Notes: generated from the letters alone by a model not told the origin. A stretch of 9,041 bases of DNA from Pseudomonadota bacterium (GCA_023435325.1 JAEYRT010000132.1:1-9041); one strand, 5' to 3'; counted from the first letter of the stretch, positions 1-6,781 are shown. Numbers and translations: made by a program.

Positions 1-486
1 GTGCAACTGGGGCAGCGCGTAGCATCCGGTGTGGCCTTGATGGTCGTCGTCGTGGTGCTGGCGTTATGGCATGTGCCTGCCATCTATACGCAGGTCTGGG
101 GTTCTGAGCTGTGGTACTGGGCGATGCAGCTGGCGCTGCTGCTGCCTGCTGCAGCGTTCTGGTCGCGCATTTTGGCCGTGTTGCGTGCTGGCGCAGAGGT
201 GTCTTCTGATCGCATACTCACCGCCTTGTCGCACATTGGTGCCCTGGCAGCAGTGATGGGTTTGATTGGTGCCGTGCTGACTTTTGCTCCCGAGGTGTTG
301 TATGCAGAGCATGGCCTGGCAGGCCTGGCCTATGGCTTGCAACCCCTGGAAGACCAGCAACTGGCAGGTCTGCTGATGTGGGTGCCTGGCTTCGTGCCCT
401 TGGCCGTGATCGCGGGGGCAGTCCTGTACCGCGCATGGCACCACGCGACACAACAAGCATCTGTACGCCAGGAAGCGACCCCATGA
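1..486 (+). CDS. CtaG-type cytochrome oxidase assembly protein, probably 5'-truncated by window edge
   Basis: This is a multi-pass membrane protein resembling the caa3-type CtaG family, whose members help copper assembly of heme-copper oxidases. The visible 161 residues carry the family landmarks: an LWHVP-xY segment (about residues 22-28), and the DQQLAGLLMWVPG block (about 118-130) near the end, with about four hydrophobic segments. Family members are usually 250-300 residues with an N-terminal half before LWHVP. The reading frame is open to base 1, so the GTG there is probably internal and the real start lies outside the window. The conserved His expected after the second helix (a Gln-His pair in typical members) is Leu here (AMQLALLL). 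The stop overlaps the next start by ATGA at 483-486, which implies translational coupling with the oxidase genes downstream. Family assignment is fairly secure; the copper role is inferred from relatives. Confidence 0.8.
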   Translation: MQLGQRVASGVALMVVVVVLALWHVPAIYTQVWGSELWYWAMQLALLLPAAAFWSRILAVLRAGAEVSSDRILTALSHIGALAAVMGLIGAVLTFAPEVLYAEHGLAGLAYGLQPLEDQQLAGLLMWVPGFVPLAVIAGAVLYRAWHHATQQASVRQEATP

Positions 487-1055
487 TCGCATTGCTGAAA
501 ACATTGCATATCGCAGGACTGGTGGTGTGGTGCGCAGGTTTGCTGGCGCTGCCACTGCTGCTGGGGCTGTACCGCAGCATCATGGTGCATCCAGCGCCTG
601 CCGACGTGATGCACAACTACACGCGTTTTCGGCGGTTGACGCATCTGACCTACACTGCCGTGGCCACGCCTGCGGCCATCGTCGCGATTGCTGCGGGCAC
701 GGGGCTGATTTTTGCAGCCCAGGTGTTTGAGATCTGGTTGCTGCTGAAGCTGGCCTGTGTGGCCGGCATGGTGCTGGCCCATGCATGGCTGGGGCATCTG
801 ATCGTACAGTCCGGCGAGCGATCACTGGCCTGGCGCATGCCCAGACCCGGCATGTCACTGGTACTGGCCGTGCCCTGCATGCTGGGCGTGCTGTGGCTAG
901 TGTTGGTCAAACCGGAGCTGACAGAGGGGGTGCAGGCCCTGCCTGACTGGCTGGTTGCGCCGCACGGCATCACTCTCGGGGAACTGATGGCGCGCGTGCT
1001 CGAATGGCTGGGGCTGGGTGTGCCCGCGATGCCAGGTCAGGAGCCGGTGCCATGA
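483..1055 (+). CDS. CopD-family membrane protein
   Basis: A 190-residue integral membrane protein of the CopD type, a small helical family related to cytochrome b-like folds and to HemJ. It is associated with copper or heme handling in the inner membrane. The start at 483 is chosen over an upstream in-frame ATG at 378 because it gives a standard N-terminus (MIALLKTLHIAGLVVW) and an ATGA overlap with the preceding stop. His residues sit at typical places: His9 in TLHIAG, the RRLTHLTY His before helix 2, and two His in the LAHAWLGH segment of the third helix. About four membrane helices are seen, followed by a C-terminal tail of about 40 residues. The position between an assembly factor and subunit II suggests a role in oxidase cofactor assembly, but the substrate cannot be read from sequence. 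Its last 19 bases overlap the end of the opposing DUF2231 gene. Confidence 0.8.
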   Translation: MIALLKTLHIAGLVVWCAGLLALPLLLGLYRSIMVHPAPADVMHNYTRFRRLTHLTYTAVATPAAIVAIAAGTGLIFAAQVFEIWLLLKLACVAGMVLAHAWLGHLIVQSGERSLAWRMPRPGMSLVLAVPCMLGVLWLVLVKPELTEGVQALPDWLVAPHGITLGELMARVLEWLGLGVPAMPGQEPVP

Positions 1056-1561
1056 CTGTCCTGCACTCCAAAGCCATAGTCGAACACCAGCTTGCCGCCG
1101 TGCCAGCCCGTCAAACCGGTCATGAAGGCCGCCAGCATGGAAGTCAGCAGGCCGACCGGCAGCACGGCTGCTTGCGCATCGCTCCAGCGCCAGCCCCAGT
1201 TGGCACCGAGAATGGAGATCAGCATCACCGCCAGCACAAAGTGGCTCCAACTGGTGGAACGCACGCGGATACCGGGCACCCACAGCAGTTCGATGGTGCC
1301 GGTAATGCCGGCCAGCAAGGCCATGCCAAAGGCAATGCCTGCAGACCAGATGGCGACGCGTGGCCAAAAGACATCCCCTGTGAGCCAGTACATGAGGTCG
1401 GCACCGAGGGTGAAAAAGCACAGCGCAATCGGAAATGCCACCAGCATGGCGTGCACCGGGTGGCCAGCAATTGCCACACGGGTTTCCGTCTCCGTGAAAT
1501 GGCGCAGCTCTCCAATCGGATCGGGCAGTGTGGCTTTGGAAGGTGGCGCGCGATGGGACAT
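1037..1561 (-). CDS. DUF2231 family membrane protein (antisense within oxidase cluster)
   Basis: A 174-residue membrane protein matching the DUF2231 family by its GHPVHAMLVAFPIAL block (about residues 33-47) and a C-terminal GWHGGKLVFDYGFGV block. It has about four hydrophobic helices and short polar termini. The molecular function of the family is unknown; members often sit near respiratory or cytochrome genes. The ATG at 1561 is chosen because AAAGGAAA (minus strand, 1576-1569) lies at good ribosome-binding distance and the frame opens directly into the family N-terminus. It is encoded opposite to all its neighbours. Its tail overlaps the copD-like gene by 19 bases and its head overlaps the subunit II gene by 9 bases, so its promoter and Shine-Dalgarno must lie inside the subunit II coding region. 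No terminator is visible after its stop. Confidence 0.85.
   Translation of the reverse strand: MSHRAPPSKATLPDPIGELRHFTETETRVAIAGHPVHAMLVAFPIALCFFTLGADLMYWLTGDVFWPRVAIWSAGIAFGMALLAGITGTIELLWVPGIRVRSTSWSHFVLAVMLISILGANWGWRWSDAQAAVLPVGLLTSMLAAFMTGLTGWHGGKLVFDYGFGVQDSHGTGS
1538..1546 (+). promoter_or_regulatory. Ribosome binding site that decides the subunit II start
   Basis: GGAAGGTGG lies 6-9 bases before ATG 1553 and is inside the coding region of the opposite-strand DUF2231 gene. The other in-frame candidate, TTG 1586, has only pyrimidine-rich sequence upstream, so ATG 1553 is preferred. Confidence 0.6.
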
Positions 1562-2332
1562 GGACAGGTTTCCTTTCTTCGGTCGTTGGATGATGGCAGC
1601 AAGCGCCGCGCATGGGTTCTGATTTGCGTGTCGGTCTGCACCGCACTGACGGGCTGTGACTCCGGTCTGTCCACGCTGGCTCCCGCAGGCCCGGGCGCGC
1701 AGTGGATTGCAAATTTGTGGTGGGCCATGTGCCTGGGGGCTGCTGCGTTGACCGGGCTGGTCTGGGTGCTGGTGGTCATGGGATTTCGCAAGAAGCCGCG
1801 CAAACCGCGCAGCGTGCGCTTTTGGGCACTGGGCATGGGTGTGGCCATGCCGCTGGCGGTGCTGACGGTGCTGGTGGGGGCAGGGCTGTGGATTGGCGAG
1901 CGTTTGCAGGCACGTCCTGGGGCCGATGTGGTGACGGTGCAGGCTGAGGCCCGGCAGTGGAGCTGGCACTTCGTGCAGCCAGGTGCCGGAGGCAAGGACG
2001 TGCGCACGCAGAACGTGCTCTACATCCCGGCAGGCCTTCCTGTGGATGTGCAGATCACCAGCCGCGACGTGATCCACAGTTTCTGGGTGCCCAGGCTGAA
2101 CGGCAAGATGGACGCCATTCCCGGTCACCGCAATGTGTTGCGCATCCAGGCATTTGTGCCGGGTCGCTACGAAGGCCTGTCTGCCGAATTTTCTGGGGTG
2201 GGCTATGGCGACATGCACTTCACAGTGATTGCCTACGCGCCGGATGCCATGCCCGATATGGCGGCTGATGTGACCTCTCTTGTATCGGCCAGGAACAGCA
2301 ATCACCACCAGAGCGCAGAGGGCGCGCCATGA
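1553..2332 (+). CDS. coxB: Heme-copper oxidase subunit II lacking the CuA cysteines (quinol-oxidase-like)
   Basis: A 259-residue subunit II of a heme-copper oxidase. The N-terminus has KRR at 17-19, a hydrophobic stretch and a lipobox LTGC with Cys35, so it is probably a lipoprotein. Two membrane helices follow (about 53-76 and 90-111), then the periplasmic cupredoxin domain with QWSWHF and DVIHSFWVP. The CuA loop aligns without gaps to the bovine subunit at an offset of 14 residues. His175 (bovine H161), Glu212 (E198) and Met221 (M207) are kept, but C196 is Ser210, C200 is Ser214 and H204 is Tyr218. Loss of both cysteines is what is seen in bo3-type CyoA (SASYSGPGF); here the loop reads SAEFSGVGY. 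The protein therefore should not bind CuA. There is no C-terminal cytochrome c domain, so it is not caa3-like. The stop overlaps the next start (ATGA, 2329-2332). The name coxB is positional; functionally it may be closer to a quinol oxidase subunit. Confidence 0.9.
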   Translation: MGHGQVSFLRSLDDGSKRRAWVLICVSVCTALTGCDSGLSTLAPAGPGAQWIANLWWAMCLGAAALTGLVWVLVVMGFRKKPRKPRSVRFWALGMGVAMPLAVLTVLVGAGLWIGERLQARPGADVVTVQAEARQWSWHFVQPGAGGKDVRTQNVLYIPAGLPVDVQITSRDVIHSFWVPRLNGKMDAIPGHRNVLRIQAFVPGRYEGLSAEFSGVGYGDMHFTVIAYAPDAMPDMAADVTSLVSARNSNHHQSAEGAP

Positions 2333-4803
2333 GCGGGAACGTGCACAACCTGCGGTCCAACCCGCCACAGAACGCCCTGGCCCTGCACCGGGAGATAGAT
2401 GCTGTATGGCGCAATCCCCCCGGTTGGCGCGGGACACTGGGATCGACCAGTCATCACCACCTGGGCATGCGTTTCATGCTCACCGCGTTTCTCTTTTTCT
2501 CGGTGGCGGGGCTGCTGTCCATGCTCATGCGCGCGCAACTGGCCACGCGCAATGGGGCGTTTCTGAGTGTGGAGCAGTACAACCAGATCTTCACCATGCA
2601 TGGCACGCTGATGATGTTTCTGTTTGCCACGCCCATGTTCACCGGCATGGCTTCGTACCTGCTGCCGCGCATGCTGGGCACGCGTGATACGGCTTTTTCA
2701 CGGCTGTCCGCGCTGGGGTGGTGGTGCTATTGCTTTGGCGGGATGATCCTGTTGGTTGCTCTGGTCACAGGCATTGCGCCTGATGGCGGCTGGTTCATGT
2801 ACACGCCGCTGTCCAGTCGCACCTACTCGCCCGGTGTGAATGCCGACATCTGGTTGCTGGGCATTACGTTTGTGGAGGTGTCCGCCATCGTTGCCGGCAT
2901 GGATTTGACGGTGACCATTTTGCGTCTGCGTGCGCCCGGCATGAAGCTGACCGAGATGCCGCTGATGGCCTGGTATCTGCTGGGGACGGCGGTGATGATG
3001 CTGGTGGGCTTCCCACCGCTGATCCTGGGTTCGCTTTTGCTGGAGCTGGAGCGCGCTTTTGACTGGCCGTTTTTTGATCCTGTGCGCGGGGGCGACTCGC
3101 TACTGTGGCAGCACCTGTTCTGGCTGTTCGGCCATCCAGAGGTCTACATCATCTTTTTGCCGGCAGCGGGCGTGATCTCCACCATCCTGCCCGTCATGGC
3201 GCGCACCCGGATCCTGGGGTATGGCGCCATCGTGGCCGCCATTTTGGCGCTGGTATTTTTGAGTTTTGGCCTGTGGGTGCACCACATGTTTGCAGTGGGC
3301 ATTCCGCACATGGCGCTGGCATTTTTCTCGGCGGCTTCGGCGCTGGTGGCGGTGCCGACGGCTGTGCAGATTTTTCTGTGGATTGGCACGCTGTGGCGCG
3401 GGCAGCCACGCATGCATTTGCCCATGCTCTATCTGATGGGCTTTTTCACCACTTTCGTGATTGGCGGCCTGACGGGTGTGATGCTGGCCATCGTGCCCTT
3501 CAACTGGCAAGTGCATGACACGGCTTTTGTGACCGCACACCTGCACTACGTGCTCATCGGTGGTTTTGCCTTCCCGATCATGGCAGGCATCGTGTACTGG
3601 ATGCCGCTGATTTCCGGTCGTCAGACAGTTGCAGGTCTTGGGAAATGGGCTTTCTGGGTGATCTTCATCGGCTTTCATGGCACCTTTTTCCTGATGCATT
3701 TGACGGGGCTGATCGGCATGCCACGGCGCATAGCGGCCTATCCCAACCATCCGCAATGGGAGTGGCTGAATCTGATCAGCTCTTTCTTCGGTTTCGTGAT
3801 GGCCGTGGGTTTTGCGCTGTTTGCGCTGAGTCTGCTGCTGCAATACTTCTGGGGACAACGCAGCAGGCGCAATCCCTGGCAGACCGAGGACCGCGAATGG
3901 CAGATCCCGCGCTTCAAGCCGCGTTACAACTTTGCTTCCCTGCCTCTGGCGCATCAGGACGGTCTGGCTATTGCACGTGGAGAAGGCGCGCTGCCGGGTG
4001 CACCGCGGGGGCAGCGTGAAGTCCTGGTGGTCGATGCCATCAGCGGTGCGCCGCGCTTTGTGCTCATGCAGCCAGGCAGCAGCATGCTGCCGTTCTGGAC
4101 GGCATGCGTGATTGCCTGCTTTGTGCTGCTGTTGTTGCTGGGGCAGTATGTGCTGGCAGCCCTTGCCTTGGCTGGTATTGCAGCCATGGGCTGGCTTTGG
4201 GGGAACCCTGTACTGCCCCGGAAGGAGTGGGGGCTGCTGCCGGTTCTGCCCGGTGTGCAAGTGCCGGCACATGTGGATGTGCCCCGCAACCTGACGCACA
4301 GCGGCCTGGTGGCCCTCCTGGTGGCCAATGGTTCCCTGTATGCCAGCTTCCTGTTCGGCATTGGCTTTCTGTCGGTCATTGCGCCCAACTGGCCACCACC
4401 TGCCAGTGATCTGGGCTGGCCGCAGGCACTCATGGCAACTGCCATCCTGGTGCTTCTGGCCATGCAGGCATTGCTGGCCCGCAGGCCATCAGGTCGACGT
4501 GCCCTGATGGGTACGGTTCTGGGTGTGCTGGCCCTGGGTCTGGTGCTGCTGATCGCCGCGGACATGGATGACCCGACCCTTCACGCACGGCCTGCTCTCT
4601 ATGCCTTTGCCCTAGGCTATGTGGCAACCCATGTGCTGATTGGCACCATGCTGGCTGCACGTACCTGTGTGCAAGACAGAACCGGACTTTTGACGGCCAC
4701 GCGCGCCGGGGCACAGCCTGTCTGGCAGCTTTGGCAGAACTACACCTTTGTCACTGCGCTGATCCTGCTGGGCGTGGTGTTCCTGCAGCAGGGGTTGTCA
4801 TGA
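2329..4803 (+). CDS. coxA: Heme-copper oxidase subunit I/III fusion with altered K-channel
   Basis: An 824-residue catalytic subunit: a subunit I domain (about 45-515), a linker, and a fused subunit III-like domain (about 586-824). Low-spin heme ligands are His91 and His406, and the high-spin heme ligand is His404. CuB ligands are His269, His318 and His319, with cross-link Tyr273 in HPEVY. Glu271, D-channel Asp120, Mg-site His396-Asp397 and the GMPRR heme-propionate Arg pair are present. Alignment to E. coli CyoB at a constant offset of 15 shows the K-channel Lys362 as Gln347, Ser315 as Ala300, and the D-channel Asn124 and Asn142 as Ser109 and Ser127. The bo3 quinol-site Arg71, Asp75 and His98 are Val, Leu and Gln. 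In the subunit III domain the WPPP and THVLIG landmarks are kept, but the conserved Glu is Asn667. The active site looks competent for O2 reduction; proton delivery and electron donor are uncertain. Confidence 0.93.
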   Translation: MSGNVHNLRSNPPQNALALHREIDAVWRNPPGWRGTLGSTSHHHLGMRFMLTAFLFFSVAGLLSMLMRAQLATRNGAFLSVEQYNQIFTMHGTLMMFLFATPMFTGMASYLLPRMLGTRDTAFSRLSALGWWCYCFGGMILLVALVTGIAPDGGWFMYTPLSSRTYSPGVNADIWLLGITFVEVSAIVAGMDLTVTILRLRAPGMKLTEMPLMAWYLLGTAVMMLVGFPPLILGSLLLELERAFDWPFFDPVRGGDSLLWQHLFWLFGHPEVYIIFLPAAGVISTILPVMARTRILGYGAIVAAILALVFLSFGLWVHHMFAVGIPHMALAFFSAASALVAVPTAVQIFLWIGTLWRGQPRMHLPMLYLMGFFTTFVIGGLTGVMLAIVPFNWQVHDTAFVTAHLHYVLIGGFAFPIMAGIVYWMPLISGRQTVAGLGKWAFWVIFIGFHGTFFLMHLTGLIGMPRRIAAYPNHPQWEWLNLISSFFGFVMAVGFALFALSLLLQYFWGQRSRRNPWQTEDREWQIPRFKPRYNFASLPLAHQDGLAIARGEGALPGAPRGQREVLVVDAISGAPRFVLMQPGSSMLPFWTACVIACFVLLLLLGQYVLAALALAGIAAMGWLWGNPVLPRKEWGLLPVLPGVQVPAHVDVPRNLTHSGLVALLVANGSLYASFLFGIGFLSVIAPNWPPPASDLGWPQALMATAILVLLAMQALLARRPSGRRALMGTVLGVLALGLVLLIAADMDDPTLHARPALYAFALGYVATHVLIGTMLAARTCVQDRTGLLTATRAGAQPVWQLWQNYTFVTALILLGVVFLQQGLS

Positions 4804-5114
4804 ACTGGCTGGCACGTGCTTTGATCGGCCCCTGTCTGTGGGCAGTGGCTTTCACGGTGGTTTATGCCCTGCATGGCCTGGGTTGTGCCTGGGGCTGGCC
4901 TGCAGTGCAAACGCCAATAGGCAGTCTGCACCATGTCGTGCTGATGGCCAGTTTTTTCGTGGCTTTGCTGGTCACCGGCATCGCCCTGCGCAAGCTGCCT
5001 CGCGGCGAAGGCGTGAAGGCGCAGGTGATTGCCGCAGGCGGCTGGCTGGGCTTCGGCGGCACGCTGCTGACCCTGTTTCCCGTGCTGGGGATCACCAGCT
5101 GCGCCGCTGGATGA
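4800..5114 (+). CDS. Small three-helix membrane protein of the oxidase cluster
   Basis: A 104-residue hydrophobic protein starting at an ATGA overlap with the oxidase fusion gene. Three membrane helices are visible, at about residues 5-30, 43-63 and 75-97. The first contains GPCLWAVAFTVVYALHGLGC, a pattern with paired His/Cys seen in small unnamed proteins next to bacterial oxidase genes; a His-His pair (44-45) precedes helix 2, and a Cys lies near the C-terminus (TSCAAG). I cannot assign a named family. The tight coupling and terminal position suggest an accessory subunit or assembly factor of the oxidase. The His and Cys residues could bind metal or heme, but that is only a possibility. Confidence 0.7.
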   Translation: MNWLARALIGPCLWAVAFTVVYALHGLGCAWGWPAVQTPIGSLHHVVLMASFFVALLVTGIALRKLPRGEGVKAQVIAAGGWLGFGGTLLTLFPVLGITSCAAG

Positions 5115-5140
5115 AACAAAAAGGCCTGCACGTGCAGGCC
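5114..5140 (-). terminator. Intrinsic terminator of the ydfG-like gene
   Basis: A perfect 18-base palindrome GGCCTGCACGTGCAGGCC (5123-5140) can form a 7-bp stem with a 4-base loop. On the minus strand it is followed by TTTTTGTTT (5122-5114). The T-run is on the minus side only, so it mainly ends the dehydrogenase transcript, though the hairpin also lies 8 bases past the oxidase cluster stop. Confidence 0.8.
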
Positions 5141-5163
5141 CGTGGTGGTCACCAGTTGTGACT

Positions 5164-5916
5164 TCACCATACCGACTGGCGATGCACGTTCAAGCCGGCA
5201 AAGCTTTGCTGCACAGGCATGATTTCAATGGCATTGATGTTCATATGCTGAGGGGTCTGGGCAATCCACAGCACAGTGGCTGCAATGTCTTCGGGCGTCA
5301 GATACTGCACGCCTTCGTAGACCTTGGCCGCTTTGCCGGCATCGCCAAAACGCACGCTGGAGAACTCGGTGCCGCCGCACATGCCAGGCTCGACGTTGGT
5401 CACCCGCACTGGGGTGCCCGTCAGGTCTGCACGCAGGTTGCGACTGAATTGCTGCACAAAGGCTTTGGTTGCGCCATAGACATTGCCGCCTGGATAGGGC
5501 CAGTTACCTGCGACAGAGCCAAGATTGATGATGTGCCCGCGCTTGCGTTCCACCATGCCAGGCAGAAAGGCACGTGTCATGGCGATCAGGCCTTTGCAAT
5601 TGGTGTCGATCATGGTGTCCCACTGATCCAGATCGGCCTGGTGTGCCGGCTCCAGGCCCAGCGCCAGCCCGGCGTTGTTCACCAGTACATCAGGCTGGGC
5701 GAATGCTGCAGGCAGGCTTTGGGGCAGAGCTAGTACGGCTTCGCGGTCGGTCACATCCAGCTCCAGGGGCAGGAGGGACTCACCCAGTTCGGCTGCCAGG
5801 GCATCCAGCTTGCTTTTGCGACGAGCGGTGGCAATGACACGGTGCCCCGCTTGTACAAAGCTGCGCGCCATGGAAGCGCCAAAACCTGCGGAAGCCCCGG
5901 TGATAAGAACGATCAT
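5164..5916 (-). CDS. ydfG: YdfG-like NADP-dependent 3-hydroxy acid / serine dehydrogenase (SDR family)
   Basis: A 250-residue classical short-chain dehydrogenase, very close in length and sequence to E. coli YdfG (248 residues), which oxidises L-allo-threonine, serine and 3-hydroxy acids and can reduce malonic semialdehyde with NADP(H). The Rossmann motif TGASAGFG is at 6-13 and NNAG at 80-83. The catalytic set is Asn106, Ser134, Tyr147 and Lys151. The YdfG-specific blocks ALGLEPAH, GMVERKRGHIIN, NVYGATKAFV and the C-terminal SFAGLNVHRQ are all present. The cytosolic enzyme has no signal peptide. ATG 5916 is preceded by AAGAAAGG at a suitable distance. It is flanked by its own terminator downstream and by the OmpA-lipoprotein terminator upstream, so it is probably a single-gene unit with its promoter in 5917-6070. 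No clear promoter hexamers were found there. Confidence 0.93.
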   Translation of the reverse strand: MIVLITGASAGFGASMARSFVQAGHRVIATARRKSKLDALAAELGESLLPLELDVTDREAVLALPQSLPAAFAQPDVLVNNAGLALGLEPAHQADLDQWDTMIDTNCKGLIAMTRAFLPGMVERKRGHIINLGSVAGNWPYPGGNVYGATKAFVQQFSRNLRADLTGTPVRVTNVEPGMCGGTEFSSVRFGDAGKAAKVYEGVQYLTPEDIAATVLWIAQTPQHMNINAIEIMPVQQSFAGLNVHRQSVW

Positions 5917-6067
5917 GAAAAGCCTTTCTTGCTGTTTGCTGTGGTTCGCTGCACGGCAGCCATTGCTGCATTGTGGCGAGCGTCATGGCAGTTGGGCAAG
6001 TTGGATGCTTGCGCGATTGGGCAAGCCTGTTGCGGTCAATGGCGAAGAGGCGCAGTCCAGCGCACCA

Positions 6068-6108
6068 TGAAAAACAGCGGGCCGCACGCACATGCCGTGC
6101 GGCCCGCT
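6068..6108 (-). terminator. Intrinsic terminator of the OmpA-family lipoprotein gene
   Basis: A GC-rich hairpin with a perfect 13-bp stem (6076-6088 paired with 6096-6108) and a 7-base loop. On the minus strand it is followed by GTTTTTCAT (6075-6067). It lies about 29 bases past the stop at 6137. Confidence 0.85.
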
Positions 6109-6136
6109 TGTGGTGCTGGCAGATGCCGGACAGGCC

Positions 6137-6781
6137 TTACTGTGGCTCGGCCACGAACACTTCTACACGGCGGTTCTTCGAGCGTCCCCAGGATGTATCG
6201 TTGGAGGCAATGGGTTCGCGCGCGCCGCGGCCTTCGGTCTGGATGCGTGCACCTTGCACACCACGGCTGAAAATGTAGTCGCGTGTTGCGTTGGCGCGCT
6301 GCAGCGACAGCGGGTCATTGATGTGTGGGCCACCAGTGCTGTCGGTGTGCCCAATGATGACAACATGGGTTCCGGGGTTGCGCACCAGGCTGGAGGCAAA
6401 ACTGTTGAGGACGGGGCGGAACTGGCTCTTGATATAGGCACTGTTGCTGTCAAAGGAAACATCCGCGGGGATGGCCAGCTTGAGCTGGTTGTCTGGCGTG
6501 CGGGCCACCGTCACGCCTGTGCCTTGGGTGGCGGCCAGCAGCTCCTGGCGCTGACGCTCCATGCTGGCAGACCAGACATAAGTGCCCACGCCGCCCAGGG
6601 CTGCGCCGATCAGCGCGCCTTTGCCGGCCTTCTTTCCTGTTGCTTTGGCAATGCCTGCACCCGCCAGTGCTCCAATGCCCACGCCCAAGGCAGTATTGCG
6701 CTGGGTGTTGGTCATGGTTTCACAACCCGTCAATACAAGCACTGCAGACAGGATGAGGACGGTGCCGGTTTTGATATGCAT
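6137..6781 (-). CDS. OmpA-family outer-membrane lipoprotein, YiaD-like
   Basis: A 214-residue lipoprotein with the same layout as E. coli YiaD (219 residues). A signal peptide ends in the lipobox VLTGC, with the lipidated Cys at 20. A glycine-rich zipper region (about 33-70) has repeated GxxxG steps and KKAGKGALIGAALGG. The OmpA C-terminal peptidoglycan-binding domain (about 95-210) shows SFDSNSA, GHTDSTGG, LSLQRANATRDYI, GRGAREPIASN and NRRVEV. The Asp of HTDSTG and the Arg of QRA are the usual diaminopimelate contacts. It likely anchors the outer membrane to peptidoglycan. The start at 6781 follows AGGGAG at ideal distance. A minus-strand TATACA at 6815-6810 could be its -10 box, but no good -35 accompanies it. 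Confidence 0.93.
   Translation of the reverse strand: MHIKTGTVLILSAVLVLTGCETMTNTQRNTALGVGIGALAGAGIAKATGKKAGKGALIGAALGGVGTYVWSASMERQRQELLAATQGTGVTVARTPDNQLKLAIPADVSFDSNSAYIKSQFRPVLNSFASSLVRNPGTHVVIIGHTDSTGGPHINDPLSLQRANATRDYIFSRGVQGARIQTEGRGAREPIASNDTSWGRSKNRRVEVFVAEPQ

Noticed and set aside
378..482. N-terminal extension of the CopD-family protein from an upstream in-frame ATG
   Set aside because: It would lie inside the CtaG-like gene and add 35 non-membrane residues; ATG 483 gives a standard family start and an ATGA overlap.
1004..1552. Long upstream extension of subunit II in the same frame
   Set aside because: The extension is low-complexity antisense of the DUF2231 gene; the ribosome-binding site and lipoprotein signal support ATG 1553.
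3100..4299. 399-codon open frame on the minus strand
   Set aside because: It is antisense to the oxidase fusion gene, rich in His/Gln/Arg as expected of a shadow frame in GC-rich DNA, and shows no family motif.
5158..5733. 191-codon + strand frame opposite ydfG
   Set aside because: It is a shadow of a gene with complete catalytic motifs on the minus strand.
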